DNA from: Puniceicoccales bacterium Verruco_01
GTDB lineage: Bacteria > Verrucomicrobiota > Verrucomicrobiia > Opitutales > Oceanipulchritudinaceae
Length of the DNA stretch: 64,000 nt
Assembly: GCA_001604565.1 (NCBI GenBank)
Contig: LVBV01000029.1
Coordinates: forward strand, 28,115 to 92,114
Direction: 5' to 3'
A program made the translations under genes and the position numbers. The notes below the pieces were generated by a model that saw only the letters and a program-made list of their open reading frames with translations, had not been told where the DNA came from and searched no databases. Positions 37,653 to 47,305 of this stretch are shown piece by piece (positions within the stretch are counted from its first letter, which is position 1; each line of letters starts with the position of its first letter).

Positions 37653-40005
37653 GAGCCTCGTCTGGAGGTTGTCGATCCTGATCCTTGGCGGCGCGGGCCT
37701 GGTTCTCGCGGCGGTACTCCTTTTCAGCCAGTTTTCGCAGAGCCGCCTTCTCATCCGCCAGCAGTGTGCGCAAGGCGAGCAGATCACCCTGGCCTCGGTG
37801 AACCGGATCAATGAAATGCTCGGAAGGGTGCAGACCCTCACGCAGGCCGCTGCCCTCAGCCTCTCCGCCGACGCGATCGACGAGGAAAAGCTCTCCCCGT
37901 GGCTCGAAAGCCTGCTCACGGCCAATCCCGACGTATCGAGCCTCGCCGTGGCCTATGCGCGGACGGAACCGGGGGCGAAGTTCGGCCTCACTCGCGTGTC
38001 CCGCGCGGACGGCATCGTGGCGACGGACCCCTTTGTGGACGTGGACCACGAGATGATGCAGGACTGGTGCTACCTGCCCCGCCACCTCGGCCAGCCCGTG
38101 TGGGTGGAACCCTTTTTCGACCCGATCCTGAAGGAGACCGCCGTCACCTACTCCGTGCCGGTGCATGCCCCGGACGGGTCGCTCCACGCGATCGTGGCGT
38201 GCGAGATTTCCCTTCAGGGCATCCGCGAACTGCTGGACGAGCTGGACCTGGGCGAATCGGGCATGGCGATCCTTCTCTCCGCGCAGGGGGTGTACATCTC
38301 GCACCCGGTGCGATCCTACGAGATGAGCCAGACAATGTTCAGCGTTGCGGAATCCCTCGGGGAAAACGGCAAACCCCTGCCGGAGCTCGCGAACTTGGCG
38401 CGCACTCTTCTGGCCTGCGAGACGGGACTGACAAAATACCGCCGCTCCGCCGACGATACGCCCTCCTACATCTTCTACCGGCCCGTGCCTCTGACGGGAT
38501 GGTCCCTTTCTGTCACGATTCCCGAGGAGCAAATCCTCGCGCCGCTCAAGAAGCAGAACGCGATCAACCTCACGATCGGCCTCATCGGCGGGTTCCTGCT
38601 TCTGATTGCCTCGGTGATGCTGGCCTTTTCGCTCACCAAACCCCTGCACCAGCTCGCCGCCGCCGCCGGAAGGCTGGCGATGGGCGACTTCGAGGCCCCG
38701 CTTCCCAAGGTGCGCCGCGGCGACGAAATCGGTCGCCTCACGACCAGCTTCTCGCAGATGCGCGAGGACCTGAAGAGCTACATCGAGGAACTCACCAACA
38801 CCACCGCCGCCAAGGAGAAGATCGCCAGCGAGCTCGCCATCGCGCACCAGATCCAGCTCGGCATCGTCCCCAAGCTCTTCCCGCCCTACCCCGACCGCAA
38901 CGATCTGGACCTCTTCGCGGCGCTGGAACCGGCGCGCGAGGTCGGCGGCGACCTGTACGACTTCGCCCTGCTGGACGAGGACCACCTGTACGTGGCCATC
39001 GGCGATGTTTCCGGCAAGGGCGTGCCCGCCTCGCTCCTCATGGCCGTCGGCAAGACACTGCTCAAGAGCACGATGCATGCGGTGCGCGACCCGGCCCGTA
39101 CGCTCGCGATGGTGAACGACGAACTGGCCGCCGGGAACGACTCGTGCATGTTCATCACCGCCTTCTGCGGCATCCTGAACCTTTCGAGCGGACACTTCAC
39201 CTACGCGAACGCCGGGCACAACCCGCCACTGCTCATTCCTCTCTCCGGTCCCCCCAAGTACCTGCGCGCCCGTCCCGGCCCGGCCCTGGGCGCGATGGAA
39301 AACGTCCGTTACCGGAACATGGACGAAACCCTTTCCGACCGCGAACTGCTCGTCCTCTACACCGACGGCGTCACCGAAGCGATGAGCACCTCCTCCGAGA
39401 TGTTCGGCGAGGACCGGCTTCTCGCCATCGTGACCGCCTCGCGCGAGAACGATGCGGAAACGCTGGTCTCCCACATCATGGAAAACGTGCACAAACACGC
39501 CTCCGGCGCGGAACAGTCCGACGACATCACGATTCTCGCCGTCCGCTCCTGTGCCAGCGCGCGCAAGAGTCCCGCCGCGCAGCCCGCCCGCGCTCCGGAC
39601 ACCTCCATCGCGCTGGAAAACAAGCGCGAGAAGCTGGACGAGATGGTCGCCTGGCTTGAGGCCGCGTCGGAGTCATTCGGCATTCCGCCCGCGGAGACGA
39701 TGGCCCTCAACCTGGCCCTTGAGGAGTGGTTCGTGAACGTCGTCTCCTATGCGTTTTCCGATTCCGCCCGGCACGAGATTCTCCTGCGCCTCTGGAAAGA
39801 ACAAAACCGCGTGATCGTCGCCATCGAGGACGACGGCGCGCCCTTCGACCCCACCGCTCAGGCAGCGCCCAACACCGCCGCGGGCATCGAGGAGCGGCAG
39901 ATCGGGGGCCTCGGCATCCATTTCATCCGCAAGACGATGAACTCCATGAGCTACAGCCGCGAAAACGGCAAAAACCTCGTCGTATTGGAAAAACACCTCG
40001 CCTGA
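37636..40005 (+). CDS. membrane sensor with HAMP, SpoIIE phosphatase and ATPase domains
   Basis: This 789-residue protein has four parts. A membrane helix (about 8-34) and a periplasmic Cache-like sensor are followed by a second helix (about 309-331) with HAMP (332-385). A coiled linker leads to a SpoIIE/PP2C phosphatase domain with GGDLYDFALLDEDHLYVAIG and DVSGKGVPASLLM holding the metal aspartates. Last is a C-terminal HATPase_c_2 domain (about 650-785) with the N-box-like LALEEWFVNVVSYAF. The domain pair matches RsbU/RsbW-type phosphatase plus anti-sigma kinase in one chain. It probably reads a periplasmic ligand, perhaps through the adjacent binding protein, and sets the phosphorylation of the four STAS proteins. 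Confidence 0.9.
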   Translation: MWSPNKSLVWRLSILILGGAGLVLAAVLLFSQFSQSRLLIRQQCAQGEQITLASVNRINEMLGRVQTLTQAAALSLSADAIDEEKLSPWLESLLTANPDVSSLAVAYARTEPGAKFGLTRVSRADGIVATDPFVDVDHEMMQDWCYLPRHLGQPVWVEPFFDPILKETAVTYSVPVHAPDGSLHAIVACEISLQGIRELLDELDLGESGMAILLSAQGVYISHPVRSYEMSQTMFSVAESLGENGKPLPELANLARTLLACETGLTKYRRSADDTPSYIFYRPVPLTGWSLSVTIPEEQILAPLKKQNAINLTIGLIGGFLLLIASVMLAFSLTKPLHQLAAAAGRLAMGDFEAPLPKVRRGDEIGRLTTSFSQMREDLKSYIEELTNTTAAKEKIASELAIAHQIQLGIVPKLFPPYPDRNDLDLFAALEPAREVGGDLYDFALLDEDHLYVAIGDVSGKGVPASLLMAVGKTLLKSTMHAVRDPARTLAMVNDELAAGNDSCMFITAFCGILNLSSGHFTYANAGHNPPLLIPLSGPPKYLRARPGPALGAMENVRYRNMDETLSDRELLVLYTDGVTEAMSTSSEMFGEDRLLAIVTASRENDAETLVSHIMENVHKHASGAEQSDDITILAVRSCASARKSPAAQPARAPDTSIALENKREKLDEMVAWLEAASESFGIPPAETMALNLALEEWFVNVVSYAFSDSARHEILLRLWKEQNRVIVAIEDDGAPFDPTAQAAPNTAAGIEERQIGGLGIHFIRKTMNSMSYSRENGKNLVVLEKHLA

Positions 40006-40018
40006 TGGCCGTTCTTCA

Positions 40019-43000
40019 ATGATCACTCTTCTGCGCCAGTTGTGGCTTGGCGTCGCCCTGATTGCGGCAGCCTCCTTTGTTCTTCTCTTTTCCGACCTCT
40101 CCCACCGGAAGGGACATGTGGCCTCCTCAAGGGACCTGCCCCGGATCGCCGTCATGCAGATGGGCTCGGCCCACACGATGGACGAGACGGTGGAAGGAAT
40201 GATCGAGGAGCTGGCCACGAAGGGATGGAAGAACGGCAAAACCGCCGAGATCCGACGCTTCAACGCCTCGGGTGACTATGCCACAGCGGCTGCCATGGCG
40301 CGGGAGATTGCGGGAGGGGGATACCGGATCGTCCTCACGGCGGGCACCCCCACGCTCCAGACGATGGCCAAGGCCAATGCCGACGGACGCGTGATCCACG
40401 TCTTCGGCTGCGTGACCGATCCCTACGGCTCGGGCGTGGGCATCTCCGGGCCGGCGCCCGACCAGCACCCGCGTCATCTGGTGGGAATCGGCACCTTCCA
40501 GCCCGTGGAAAACCTCTTTGAAATCGCAAAGAGCATGAACCCGGCCCTCAAAAAGGTGGGCACCGTCTGGAATCCCGCCGAACACAACGCCGAGGCCTGC
40601 GTTCTCAAGGCGAGGGCCGTCTGCGCAAAGCTCGGCATCGAGCTCGTCGAGGCAAACGCCGCCTCCACCGGCGAGGTTCCCGAGGCACTCGCCTCCGTCC
40701 TTTCCCGCGGCGCGGAGGCGATCTGGGTGGGCGGGGACATCGTAACGATTTCCTCGCTGCCCGCCGTCGTTTCGGCGGCCACAAAGGCAAAGGTCCCTGT
40801 CTTCACCAACACCCCGGCGGACACCGAATTCGGCGCGTTCTTCGCCTTGGGCGCCTCCTACCGCGAGGTGGGCCGCATCACCGCGCGCACCGCCTGCCGC
40901 ATCCTGGCCGGTGATGCCACGACGAAGATGCGAGTGGAGAACGTCGTGCCGGAACGCCTCGCGATCAACGAAAAGCTTCTTTCCACCTTCGCCCCCGCAT
41001 GGCAGCCCGGCAACGCCCTCCTCACCCGGTCCAGGGCCGACAGCGAAAAACGCCTCGCCACCTCGCGACCCGAGGCGGGCCGCCTCTACAAGGTGCGCAT
41101 CCTCACGATCATGCCGCACCGCATCTTCGACATGGAGATCGCCAGCATCCGCGAGGTTCTCGCCCGTCACGGCTTCGAGGAGGGCCGCAATCTCCAGATC
41201 AAAATCGAAAGCGCGGGGGCGGACATGAGCATCCTCCAGCAGCTTGTCGCCAACGCGCAGAATTCCGACGCGGACCTTGTGATGCCTCTTTCCACCCCCG
41301 CCCTTTCCGGCGCTGCGCGGCGCATCGGCAAGCCCATGGTCTTCGGCGCAGTGACCGAACCGATCGGGGCGGGCGCTGGCGAGAGTTTTACAAAACACCT
41401 GCCGAACATCACCGGGTCGGTGTGGGCGGCCCCGCTTCCGGACGGCTTTGCATGGATGAAGCGGCTCTTCCCGAGCGCGAAAAAGATGGGGATGCTCTAC
41501 GATTCCAGCCAGGCCAACTCCCGCACAGAGCTGGGACTGGCGCGGAAGTACTGCGAAGAGCTGGGGATCGAACTCATTGCACGAAGCATCAACAACCCGA
41601 GCGAGGCCCCCGAGGCGATGCAGTCCCTGCTTTCCGAGGAGCCGGATCTTTTCTTCTACATGTCGGACAGCACGGTGGACAGTGCCGCGCCCGCGATTGT
41701 CGAGATCTGCCGCCGTCACCACATCCCGGTGATGGCCGACGACGAGGAAAGCATGATCGAAGGCACGCTCTTGGCCGTGGGCACCAGCGCCCGCGGCAAC
41801 GGAAGGCTGGCCGGCGAGCTGGCCGCGCGCGTCCTTCTTGGCGAAAACCCCGCCGACATCCCCTTCACCCCCTCTTCTGAGGTGACCGCCGCCATCGACC
41901 TTGCCATCGCCAAGGAACTCGGCGCCACGGTTCCGCCGGATCTTCTCCTCAAGGCCGACATCTTTCGCCATCTTGGCAAGGCGCGTGGCGCCCCGGTGAA
42001 GATCGCCATCGTAAACATGGCGGACAATCCGGCGCTGAACGCGGCGCAGGAGGGCGTGGAGATCGGCCTGAAAAAGTCGGGCCTTGTGAAGGACGAGGAC
42101 TACACCGCGCGCTATTACAACGCACAGGGGGACTTCGCCCAGCTCGCGCAGGTGCTCGACGCGGCGATCGCCTCCTCTCCCGACTTCATCATCCCCGTCG
42201 GCACGCCGACCACCGTGGCCCTCGCCGCCAAGACGACTTCCATCCCCTGCATCTGGACCGTGGCGAGCGACCCCGTTTCGATCGGCGTGGACGGCAAGGT
42301 GAAGGCGGGACTTCTCACCGGCGTGTACGAGGACACGCCCGTCAGAGAACTTTTGGATCTTGCCATGCGCGAGCGTCCGGGACTTTCCAAGGTCGGAATC
42401 ATTTACAGCCCGGGCGAGGTCAACTCGCGAATGGCGGTGGAACTTCTGCGCGCATGCTGCAAGGAAAGTCACATTACCCTTTTGGAGCGCGGCATCTCCA
42501 CGACCGGCGAGATGTCCGACGCGGCCCATTCGCTGATCGGAGGCGGGGCCGAGGCCATCCTGAGCTCGGCGGACAACCTCATGAGCACCAGCCTGCCCGT
42601 GGTGGCGAAGATCGCCAAGGGCGCGGGAATCCCGATCTACGCTGATGACCTGATGCTCGTCAAATATGGCGCCACCGCCTGCGTGGGCTACAATTTCACC
42701 GACTGGGGCATTGCCTCCGGCGTCATGGCGGCGAAGGCGTTCGCGGGCGTTCCGCTTCTTTCCCTGCCGCCCTGCCCCATCAGTCACGACCAGATCCGCG
42801 AGGTGCGTCCAGCGCCGGAAACCACCGCCGCGCCCACCCCCGCCGGAAGACTCCCACGCGTCCGCATCGTGGCCTACAATATGACGACCCTCGCGGAGGA
42901 GAGCTTCGCGGGACTGGTGGACGGCTTCCGCAAGGCGGGACTGGCCGAGGGTCGCGACTACGAGATGCGCTACATGAACGCGCAGGGCGACATGGCCACT

Positions 43001-43753
43001 CTTTCCACCATGATGCTGACGGCCAAGAACGACGAGGCGGACCTTCTGGTCTGCGTGACCACCCCCGCGCTCCAGGCGGGGCTGCGTCAGGCGAGCGGGC
43101 TCAAGACCGTCTTCACCGCGGTGGCCGACGGCGTGGCCGCGGGCGCGGGCACTTCCGATACCGAGCATCTGCCGAACGTCACCGGCATCACCACGAGCTC
43201 CCCCTTCGAGGAAATGGCGAAGGCGATCCACGAAATTCTTCCGAAGGCCAAGACGATCGGCACCCTCTACACGCCCTCGGAGATCAACAGCGTGGTGTAT
43301 TGCAAGCGGCTGGAAAAGGCCCTCGGCCAATACGCCATCACCCTGAAGCTCGTCCCCTTCACCACTCAGAACGAACTGCCCGCGGCGGTGCAGGTCCTCT
43401 GCGCAGGCGACGTGGCGGCGATCTGCCAGGTGGTGGACAACACCACGCGGCATGCCTTCCCGCTGATCGCACGGCGCGCGTCCGAAGCGAACCTGCCGGT
43501 CTTCTCCTTTGAGAAAAACCAGATGAAGGAAGGGGCGGTGCTGGCCATCTCCCGCGATTATTACGACGCGGGTGTGGAGGCGGGCCTTCTTGCCGCGAAG
43601 GTTCTGCGCGGGGCCGACCCCGCCAAAATTCCCTTCTCGAACACGTCTACGATGAGCATCCTGCTAAACGAGGACCTCATCCGGCGCTACCAGCTTGTCA
43701 TTCCGGAGTATCTCCGCAAAGCCGCCCTCCAAAGCGGCAAAGAAACCAAATGA
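40019..43753 (+). CDS. four-fold tandem TrpX-type ABC solute-binding protein
   Basis: This 1244-residue protein has an N-terminal membrane helix or signal (about 5-28). Four successive copies of the ABC_sub_bind (TrpX/BmpA-like) fold follow, starting near residues 40 (RIAVMQMGSAHTMDE), 355 (VRILTIMPHRIFDME), 657 (VKIAIVNMADNPALN) and 944 (VRIVAYNMTTLAEES). Each copy repeats the order TLAR-type opening, ...GTPT/TPA loop, IGT-x-Y-P/SE-N-S block and a final IP-FS-T segment. Single-domain members bind aromatic amino acids or similar ligands and serve the permease/ATPase type encoded downstream. It overlaps the next STAS gene by four bases (43750-43753, ATGA). Confidence 0.88.
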   Translation: MITLLRQLWLGVALIAAASFVLLFSDLSHRKGHVASSRDLPRIAVMQMGSAHTMDETVEGMIEELATKGWKNGKTAEIRRFNASGDYATAAAMAREIAGGGYRIVLTAGTPTLQTMAKANADGRVIHVFGCVTDPYGSGVGISGPAPDQHPRHLVGIGTFQPVENLFEIAKSMNPALKKVGTVWNPAEHNAEACVLKARAVCAKLGIELVEANAASTGEVPEALASVLSRGAEAIWVGGDIVTISSLPAVVSAATKAKVPVFTNTPADTEFGAFFALGASYREVGRITARTACRILAGDATTKMRVENVVPERLAINEKLLSTFAPAWQPGNALLTRSRADSEKRLATSRPEAGRLYKVRILTIMPHRIFDMEIASIREVLARHGFEEGRNLQIKIESAGADMSILQQLVANAQNSDADLVMPLSTPALSGAARRIGKPMVFGAVTEPIGAGAGESFTKHLPNITGSVWAAPLPDGFAWMKRLFPSAKKMGMLYDSSQANSRTELGLARKYCEELGIELIARSINNPSEAPEAMQSLLSEEPDLFFYMSDSTVDSAAPAIVEICRRHHIPVMADDEESMIEGTLLAVGTSARGNGRLAGELAARVLLGENPADIPFTPSSEVTAAIDLAIAKELGATVPPDLLLKADIFRHLGKARGAPVKIAIVNMADNPALNAAQEGVEIGLKKSGLVKDEDYTARYYNAQGDFAQLAQVLDAAIASSPDFIIPVGTPTTVALAAKTTSIPCIWTVASDPVSIGVDGKVKAGLLTGVYEDTPVRELLDLAMRERPGLSKVGIIYSPGEVNSRMAVELLRACCKESHITLLERGISTTGEMSDAAHSLIGGGAEAILSSADNLMSTSLPVVAKIAKGAGIPIYADDLMLVKYGATACVGYNFTDWGIASGVMAAKAFAGVPLLSLPPCPISHDQIREVRPAPETTAAPTPAGRLPRVRIVAYNMTTLAEESFAGLVDGFRKAGLAEGRDYEMRYMNAQGDMATLSTMMLTAKNDEADLLVCVTTPALQAGLRQASGLKTVFTAVADGVAAGAGTSDTEHLPNVTGITTSSPFEEMAKAIHEILPKAKTIGTLYTPSEINSVVYCKRLEKALGQYAITLKLVPFTTQNELPAAVQVLCAGDVAAICQVVDNTTRHAFPLIARRASEANLPVFSFEKNQMKEGAVLAISRDYYDAGVEAGLLAAKVLRGADPAKIPFSNTSTMSILLNEDLIRRYQLVIPEYLRKAALQSGKETK

Positions 43754-44055
43754 ACCTCACGATCACAGTTTCGGAAGAAGCGGGCGCGAGCCTCCTCACC
43801 CTTTCGGGCCGGCTCGACGCCATGACGGCGGACTCCTTTTTTCAGGCCGTCTGTGCGGAAATCGCAAAAGGCCGCACGAAAGTCCTCGCGGACGCCACAG
43901 CCGTGCCCTACATCAGTAGCGCGGGACTGAGGGCACTCCTGCAAAGCCACCGCAAGGCTCTCTCCGCCGGCGGTTCGTTCCGGATCGTCCGCGCCTCCCC
44001 CTTCGTCCTTCAGACCATCTCCATGTCAGGCCTCGACCCCCTGATCGCCGACTAG
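43750..44055 (+). CDS. STAS-domain protein 3
   Basis: This 101-residue single STAS domain begins LTITVSEEAGASLLTLSGRLDAMTADSF, with the switch site VPYISSAGLRALLQSHRKAL. Its start overlaps the stop of the tandem binding protein (ATGA), so it is translationally coupled to a transport gene. It is more similar to STAS 4 downstream than to STAS 1 and 2, suggesting two separate duplication pairs. Confidence 0.87.
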   Translation: MNLTITVSEEAGASLLTLSGRLDAMTADSFFQAVCAEIAKGRTKVLADATAVPYISSAGLRALLQSHRKALSAGGSFRIVRASPFVLQTISMSGLDPLIAD

Positions 44056-44064
44056 TATTTCCCG

Positions 44065-45312
44065 ATGAACATCACTCAAAAAGAGTCCAACGGCATCCTT
44101 GAAATGGGCCTTTCCGGCAGGCTCGACGCCGCCTCGTCGGACTTTTTCTACAACGCCGTGGCCGCGAACATCCGCGAGGGCCGCCAGAAGATCCGCGTGG
44201 ACGCCTCGGGCCTGGAATACCTTTCGAGCGCGGGCCTGCGCTCGCTACTGCGTTCACACCGCGAACTGTCGGGCGTGGGCGGGTCCTTCGCCATCATCCG
44301 CGCGTCGGACTTCGTGGTGAAGACCCTTTCCATGTCGGGCTTCGACTCGCTCCTGGCGCTGGAGACCGACGCCGAAAAGCAGGCAGAGGAATCCCCCGCC
44401 GAAGAGGGCGGCGCAAAGGTGCGCCACGAGGAGGGCATCCGGCTGGAACTGTATGAGCTGGACGCGGATGCCTCGATGGAGGCCCAGCTTTGCGGTGGCT
44501 GGAAAAGCTGGACGGCCCCGGAGGAGGGCATGACCGCCAGAGTCCCCCTTGGCAGCGACTGCGTGGCGCTGGGAATCGGCGCCCCCGGGGAGGACTACGC
44601 TTCGGTGCGCGAGGGGCTGGGCGACTTTCTCGCGGCGGCGGGCTGCGCGGCTTGGATGCCCCCGGGCGATTCCGGCACGCCGGACTACCTCGTGCAGGAG
44701 GGCCGTTTCACTCCGGAGGTGATCGCCCTTTCCGCCATCCGCGGAAGTGGCGAATTCTCCCACCTTTTGCGCTTCCAGCCGGAAAAAGAGGGCGCCGTCC
44801 TCAGCCTCCACGCCCTTGCGGCCAAGACCCTCGCCGCGACCAAGCGGACGAGCACGGCCTTCACGGCGCTCGTGGAGGTCGGGGGGCTCGTGGGCGTTTC
44901 GACCATCCGCTCGCCGGGCCTGATCGCGGACGGCAAGGCGGCGGAATTTCCCTCCGTGCGCGACTGGCTCTCCTTCACCGGGGAACGCGTTCACGAGGGG
45001 GCCCTCGCGCTTCTTGTGGGCTTTGTAGATGCCTCGGGCAGCGCGGCCAACGCGGCCTTCCTGCCGGAGCCGCCCTCCACAAAGGGGGTTCGCCTGCACG
45101 TGCACGCGGCGGTCTTCCCCTTCCATCCGCTGGCCAACGGGATCATCAACATGGCCGAGAGCGTCGCACAGCTCTTCTCGGGGGCGGAGCCTCTGGCCCT
45201 GCTCCATCTTGTGGAGGACGACCGGCCCACGGTGGGCCTTGGCTGCAGCACCTTCGTGCGCGGCGCGGTCTGGATTTCCGGAGTCAACTTTACCAAGGGG
45301 ACGAACTCATGA
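44065..45312 (+). CDS. STAS domain fused to a 290-residue domain of unknown function
   Basis: This 415-residue protein has residues 1 to about 105 as a STAS domain (MGLSGRLDAASSDFFYNAVA, LEYLSSAGLRSLLRSHREL). An acidic linker (EKQAEESPAEEGGAK) follows. The remaining 290 residues (LELYELDADASMEAQLCGGW onward) match no family I recognise. The unknown part is soluble, has mixed alpha/beta composition and carries GCSTFVRGAVWISGVNF at its end. It overlaps the permease start by four bases, placing it directly between signalling and transport genes. It is a candidate physical link between the phospho-switch and the ABC transporter. Confidence 0.75.
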   Translation: MNITQKESNGILEMGLSGRLDAASSDFFYNAVAANIREGRQKIRVDASGLEYLSSAGLRSLLRSHRELSGVGGSFAIIRASDFVVKTLSMSGFDSLLALETDAEKQAEESPAEEGGAKVRHEEGIRLELYELDADASMEAQLCGGWKSWTAPEEGMTARVPLGSDCVALGIGAPGEDYASVREGLGDFLAAAGCAAWMPPGDSGTPDYLVQEGRFTPEVIALSAIRGSGEFSHLLRFQPEKEGAVLSLHALAAKTLAATKRTSTAFTALVEVGGLVGVSTIRSPGLIADGKAAEFPSVRDWLSFTGERVHEGALALLVGFVDASGSAANAAFLPEPPSTKGVRLHVHAAVFPFHPLANGIINMAESVAQLFSGAEPLALLHLVEDDRPTVGLGCSTFVRGAVWISGVNFTKGTNS

Positions 45313-46253
45313 CACTGGTTGTCGGTGCCTTCACCATGGGCCTCATCCTGTCGCTTCTGGCGCTCGGGATGTTCATCAGTTTCCGCGTGCTGCGCTTCTG
45401 CGACATCACGGTGGACGGATCGCTCGCCCTCGGCGCGGCGACGACGGCGGTGCTGCTTTCCGCGGGGGTTCCCCCGTGGGCGGCGTCGCTCGGCGGCTTC
45501 GCGGCGGGATTTCTCGCGGGCTTCACGACGGGCATCCTGCACACCTTCTTCAAGGTGCAGGAGCTTCTCTCGGGCATTTTGGTCATGACGGCCCTGTACT
45601 CGGTGAACCTGCGCGTCATGGGCAAGAGCAACGTCCCGCTCATCGACACCCCCACCCTTGCGGACCTTCCCGAGAAGCTCGTGAAGAAGCTGGCGGGGGG
45701 CGACAGCGTCTCCATCGCCGGATGGCCGGTTCCCGCGCGCGACGTGGCGATGCTCGCCACGGTGACGCTCCTTGTCTTCGCGACGGCGCTTCTCTTGCAG
45801 CTCTTCCTCAAGACCAACCTCGGCACCACGATGCGCGCCGCGGGCGAGAACCCGCAGATGATCCGCGCGCAGGGTGTGGACAACCGCTGGATGCAGGTCT
45901 TCGGGCTGGCGGTGTCCAACGCGCTCGTCGGTCTTTCCGGCGCGATGCTCGCGCAGTACCAGGGCTTTGCCGACGTGCAGATGGGCATCGGCATGATGGT
46001 GTGGGGCCTGGCCAGCATCATCATCGGCGACGCGCTCATCGGCAAGAACGCCCGGGGCACGGGCCTCCTCATCGTCGGAGCGATCATGGGCACGATCCTC
46101 TTCCGCCTGTTGATCGCCATTGCGCTGCGCTGGGGCCTCAATCCGAACGACCTCAAGCTCGTCACAGCCCTCTTCGTCTTCGTGGCGCTTGTGGTTCCCA
46201 CCTTCGCCGCGAAGCTCGGCATCAGGATCTTTGGAGGACGCCGCAATGCTTGA
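45309..46253 (+). CDS. ABC transporter permease (TrpY/COG4120-type)
   Basis: This 314-residue inner-membrane protein has about eight predicted helices. It carries the family blocks GMFISFRVLRFCDITVDGSLALGAAT and LQLFLKTNLGTTMRAAGENPQMIRAQGVD, a substrate-path segment NALVGLSGAMLAQYQGFADVQMG and a conserved AIIMGTILFRLLI helix. It is the branched-chain/ribose-like permease that accompanies TrpX-type binding proteins. It is coupled to STAS 4 (ATGA overlap) and to the ATPase gene (8-base overlap). Confidence 0.9.
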   Translation: MTLVVGAFTMGLILSLLALGMFISFRVLRFCDITVDGSLALGAATTAVLLSAGVPPWAASLGGFAAGFLAGFTTGILHTFFKVQELLSGILVMTALYSVNLRVMGKSNVPLIDTPTLADLPEKLVKKLAGGDSVSIAGWPVPARDVAMLATVTLLVFATALLLQLFLKTNLGTTMRAAGENPQMIRAQGVDNRWMQVFGLAVSNALVGLSGAMLAQYQGFADVQMGIGMMVWGLASIIIGDALIGKNARGTGLLIVGAIMGTILFRLLIAIALRWGLNPNDLKLVTALFVFVALVVPTFAAKLGIRIFGGRRNA

Positions 46254-47058
46254 AATCCGCAACATCACCAAAACGTTCTTCCCCGGCACCGTGAACGAGG
46301 TGCGGGCCCTCCGCGGCGTCACGTTGACGATCGAGGACGGGTGCTTCGCCGCGATCATCGGCACCAACGGCAGCGGCAAGAGCACGCTTTTGAACGCCGT
46401 GGCGGGAACCTTCCTGCCGGACGAGGGCTCGGTCTTCATCGACGGGACGGACATCACGCACTGGCCCGAGCACAAGCGCGCGAGGCTCGTGGGCCGCGTC
46501 TTCCAGAACCCCTTCGCCGGAACCGCCGCCGAGATGACGATCGCCGAGAACATCGCCATCGCCATGAAGCGAGGCAAGAGCCGGGGCGTGGGCCAGGCGC
46601 TCTCCCGCTCCGTGCGCGACGAAATCGCGGACAAGGTGCGCGCCCTCAACATGGGGCTCGAAAACCGCCTCGACAACCCGATCGGCACGCTTTCCGGCGG
46701 CCAGCGGCAGGCACTGACGCTCCTCATGGCCACGTGGGTGCGGCCCAAGCTGCTGCTCCTTGACGAGCACACCGCCGCGCTGGACCCCAAGAGCGCCGCG
46801 CAGGTGGCCGCCCTGACCTCCGAAATCATCGCGCGGGACAAGCTCACCGTACTGATGGTGACGCACTCCATGCAGCAGGCCGTTCAGATGCCCGGGCGCG
46901 TCGTCATGATGCACGCGGGCAACGTCGTGGAGGATTACGCGGGCGAACGCAAGAAAGGGCTGCGCATTGCGGACCTCATGCGCGCGTTCGACCGCGTGCG
47001 CCGCCGCGACCTCTTCGACGCCGCCGTGGCCAACATCGTGGTCCCGCAGTACGCGTAA
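46246..47058 (+). CDS. ABC transporter ATPase (TrpZ/COG1101-type)
   Basis: This 270-residue ATPase has Walker A GTNGSGKST, a Q-loop in VFQNPFAGTA, signature TLSGGQRQALTLLMA, Walker B LLLLDEHTAAL and switch histidine VTHSM. The GTNGSGKST and LSGGQRQAL forms are typical of the ATPase partner of TrpX/TrpY systems. It starts 8 bases inside the permease gene. It is the last gene of the operon that began with STAS 1; a weak hairpin with T-run follows at 47200-47223. Confidence 0.92.
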   Translation: MLEIRNITKTFFPGTVNEVRALRGVTLTIEDGCFAAIIGTNGSGKSTLLNAVAGTFLPDEGSVFIDGTDITHWPEHKRARLVGRVFQNPFAGTAAEMTIAENIAIAMKRGKSRGVGQALSRSVRDEIADKVRALNMGLENRLDNPIGTLSGGQRQALTLLMATWVRPKLLLLDEHTAALDPKSAAQVAALTSEIIARDKLTVLMVTHSMQQAVQMPGRVVMMHAGNVVEDYAGERKKGLRIADLMRAFDRVRRRDLFDAAVANIVVPQYA

Positions 47059-47199
47059 CAGGCGCGGAAAAGGCCCGGCGCATACCGTGGTCTTTTACTG
47101 CATCCAGATTTCTGCCGTCCCCCGGCGGAACCGCCCTCTGCGCTTGACAGGGCGTTTGCGGAATGCCGAGATGTGATCCGTTAGCGACAATGCAACATG

Positions 47200-47223
47200 A
47201 AACGCTTTTCCCGGCGTTTTTTT
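47200..47223 (+). terminator. weak intrinsic terminator after the STAS/ABC operon
   Basis: AAACGC (47200-47205) pairs with GCGTTT (47214-47219) around an eight-base loop and is followed by a short T-run. The stem is short. It lies 142 bases behind the ATPase stop. Confidence 0.45.
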
Positions 47224-47305
47224 GGTCCTGTCGATAATGGCCGGCAGCCGTCACCTTCGTGAACGGGGATCTGCCCGGTTCTTCCCACTCCCCAGAAGAC
47301 ATACC

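Noticed and set aside
40127..43453. 1100-codon open frame antisense to the four-domain binding protein
   Set aside because: Composition is Arg/His/Gly/Val-rich as expected for the reverse of GC-rich coding DNA, and the plus-strand frame has clear domains.
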